Source of the DNA: an uncultured Clostridia bacterium
GTDB taxonomy: Bacteria > Bacillota > Clostridia > TANB77 > CAG-508
DNA: 9,071 bases
Assembly: GCA_944393305.1 (NCBI GenBank)
Contig: CALXZS010000047.1
Location: 1 to 9,071, forward strand
Reading direction: 5' to 3'
The position numbers were made by a program, and so were the translations under genes. This document shows, in pieces, positions 7,152 through 9,071 of this stretch. Position 1 is the first letter of the stretch; each line of letters begins with the position of its first letter. The notes under the pieces were generated by a model that had not been told where the DNA came from, did not search any database, and was given only the letters and a program-made list of their open reading frames with translations.

Positions 7152-9071
7152 CTATACAAGAATAAAATCAATTTTTCTGGTTTGTTTATCTGCACTCACA
7201 ACTTCAATATTTACTTTTTGCCCTAATTTAAATATTTTTCCTGTTTCTTTACCTATTAGAGTTTTATTTATATCATCATAAATATAATAATCATCTTTCA
7301 TGTCTGCAAGTCTTACTAAACCTTCAACCGTATTTTCTAGTTCTACAAACATTCCAAAACTTGTAATGCTTGAAATAATTCCTTCATATTCTTCACCAAT
7401 TTTATTTTGCATGTATTCAGCTTTTTTAATATCTTCACTTTCTCTTTCTGCTTTAGTTGCAATTTGTTCACATTCTGAAGAACTTTCTGCATATTTTTCA
7501 GCTTGTTTTGCATATTTTTCTTTAAATGTTTCTGGTAAGTTATAATTTGCATCTAAGTATTTTGATATTACTCTATGTATAAATAAATCTGGATACCTTC
7601 TAATAGGAGATGTAAAATGACAATAATATTTGCTTGAAATTCCAAAATGTCCCTTATTTTCTGCTTCATATCTAGCTACTTTTAATGTCCTTAATAATAA
7701 ATTAGAAACTACTCTTTCTTCATCTTTTCCTTTTACATCTTCTAATATTTGCGAGAAAGCTTTTGGTTTTATATCATCTAGTTTTCCTTTTATTCTAAAA
7801 CCAAAATTAAATAAATACTTATTTAGTTCTTTTATTTTTTCTTCATCTGGCTTTTCATGAACTCTATATATAAATGGTGCATTTAGCCAATAAAATCTTT
7901 CTGCAACTGTTTCATTTGCTGTTAGCATAAATTGTTCTATTATCTCATTTGCAAATGTTGTTTCATATGGTTTTACATCTATTGCAATTCCGTTTTTATC
8001 TAATACTATTTTACTTTCTGGAATATCTAAAGATAAATAGCCATCTTTTAATCTTCTATTTTTTAAAATTATTGCTAATTTTTCCATTCTTTTAAAATGT
8101 TCTACATATTTACTATATTTTTTTATAGTTTTTTCATTTGTATTATTTAATATATCTGCTACATCTGTATATGTCATTCTTTCAGTTACATTAATTATAC
8201 TTTTACAAATATCACTATCTACTACTTTTCCGTTTTCGTCTATTTTCATTATAACAGACATTGCATATCTATCTTGACCTTGGTTTAAGCTACAAATTCC
8301 ATTTGATAATTCTTTAGGAAGCATTGGTATTACTCTATCTAGCATATATACACTTGTTCCTCTTTTTATTGCCTCTCTATTTAGCAAGCTCCCTTCTTTT
8401 ACATAATTGCTAACATCAGCAATATGCACTCCTAATATATATGTTCCATCATCATTTTCATCTACACATACTGCATCATCTAGGTCTTTTGCATCTTCTC
8501 CATCTATTGTAAAAATTTCTTTATTTCTAAAATCAACTCTTCCATCTGGCTTAATTTCTGTTTTACTTACTCTTTTTGCTTCTTCTAATACATTTTTCGG
8601 AAATTCGTTTGATAAATTGTATTGTTTTATTATAGATAACATATCTATTCCTGCTTCATCAACATATCCCAATACTTCTATTATCTTTCCTTCTGCTTTC
8701 ATTCCTTTTCTAGGATATTTAGTTATTTTTACAACTACTTTTTGATGATTTTTTGCTTTTCCCCAATTTGTTTTTGAAATAAATATATCTGTTCCTAATT
8801 GGTTATCGTCTGGTACTACAAAACCAAAGTTTTTACTTTTTTCAAATGTTCCTACTATTTGTTTAGTGTTTCTTTCAACTACATTTATTATAGCTCCTTC
8901 ATTATGAGCTCCATGTTTTTCTTTTAATATTTTAACTTCAACTATGTCTCCATTCATAGCATCTTTTTTATTATTCTTCGCAATAAAAATATCTGGTATT
9001 TCATCAGATATTTTTACAAAACCGAATCCTTTTTCATGTCCTAAAAATTTTCCTTGTAATATTTCCATTTT
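7152..9071 (-). CDS. rnr: Ribonuclease R (RNB-family 3'-5' exoribonuclease), 5' end probably outside window
   Basis: RNase R degrades structured RNA from the 3' end and takes part in RNA quality control in the cytoplasm. The first ATG in the window (9068) gives 638 residues, but the frame stays open to the edge. The family usually begins with about 70 further residues forming a winged-helix domain, so this ATG is probably internal. Counting from it, residues 1-65 form the first cold-shock/OB domain (GKFLGHEKGFGFV) and 70-133 the second (GTFEKSKNFGFVV). The RNB catalytic domain spans about 175-505. It has TIDGEDAKDLDDA with Asp189, Asp195, Asp197 and Asp198 matching the metal-binding Asp cluster, then GVHIADVSNYV, YMLDRVIPMLP and HFTSPIRRYPDLFIHR at 484-499. 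The C-terminal S1 domain (about 558-638) has GIISSITSFGMFVEL. The Lys-rich tail seen in some RNase R proteins is absent. The stop is TAG, and the gene converges on gerC. Confidence 0.93.
   Translation of the reverse strand, partial: KMEILQGKFLGHEKGFGFVKISDEIPDIFIAKNNKKDAMNGDIVEVKILKEKHGAHNEGAIINVVERNTKQIVGTFEKSKNFGFVVPDDNQLGTDIFISKTNWGKAKNHQKVVVKITKYPRKGMKAEGKIIEVLGYVDEAGIDMLSIIKQYNLSNEFPKNVLEEAKRVSKTEIKPDGRVDFRNKEIFTIDGEDAKDLDDAVCVDENDDGTYILGVHIADVSNYVKEGSLLNREAIKRGTSVYMLDRVIPMLPKELSNGICSLNQGQDRYAMSVIMKIDENGKVVDSDICKSIINVTERMTYTDVADILNNTNEKTIKKYSKYVEHFKRMEKLAIILKNRRLKDGYLSLDIPESKIVLDKNGIAIDVKPYETTFANEIIEQFMLTANETVAERFYWLNAPFIYRVHEKPDEEKIKELNKYLFNFGFRIKGKLDDIKPKAFSQILEDVKGKDEERVVSNLLLRTLKVARYEAENKGHFGISSKYYCHFTSPIRRYPDLFIHRVISKYLDANYNLPETFKEKYAKQAEKYAESSSECEQIATKAERESEDIKKAEYMQNKIGEEYEGIISSITSFGMFVELENTVEGLVRLADMKDDYYIYDDINKTLIGKETGKIFKLGQKVNIEVVSADKQTRKIDFILV

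Noticed and set aside
7300..8745. Several plus- and minus-strand reading frames of 69-112 codons inside rnr
   Set aside because: All are overlapped by the conserved RNase R frame, lack ribosome binding sites and have low-complexity Ser/Phe- or Lys-rich translations.

Overview
The window is AT-rich (about 25-30% G+C by eye) and gene-dense, with strong AAGGAGG-type ribosome binding sites. It carries a sporulation gene and a complete spore germinant receptor operon. This points to an endospore-forming Firmicute, most likely a low-GC Clostridia-type anaerobe; genus and species cannot be told from this piece. It looks like ordinary chromosome: I see no tRNA or rRNA gene, insertion sequence, phage gene, CRISPR array or attachment site.

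Layout. Positions 1-2928 are read leftward as spoIIP, then pgi, then a DedA-family membrane protein gene cut off by the left edge. Positions 2929-3029 are a roughly 100-base divergent control region. Positions 3030-7064 are read rightward as three tightly coupled genes for the A, B and C subunits of a GerA-type germinant receptor. A clean hairpin terminator at 7120-7150 closes that operon. Positions 7152-9071 are read leftward as rnr (ribonuclease R), whose 5' end probably lies beyond the right edge.

How the genes work together. SpoIIP is a peptidoglycan hydrolase that the mother cell uses to drive engulfment of the forespore. GerA/GerB/GerC sit in the spore inner membrane and sense germinants when the finished spore revives. 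The divergent region therefore joins an early mother-cell gene to a late forespore operon. Within it I can place a sigma-E-like -10 box on the minus strand overlapping a sigma-G-like -35 box on the plus strand. Pgi (glycolysis), DedA and RNase R are housekeeping neighbours with no obvious functional tie to the spore genes. No terminator is visible between spoIIP and pgi, so some read-through during sporulation is possible.

The most notable oddity is the GerC subunit. It aligns without gaps to the usual GerC start, but the lipobox cysteine is a methionine, so it is predicted to be held by an uncleaved N-terminal helix rather than a lipid. I do not find evidence of a previously undescribed system here.
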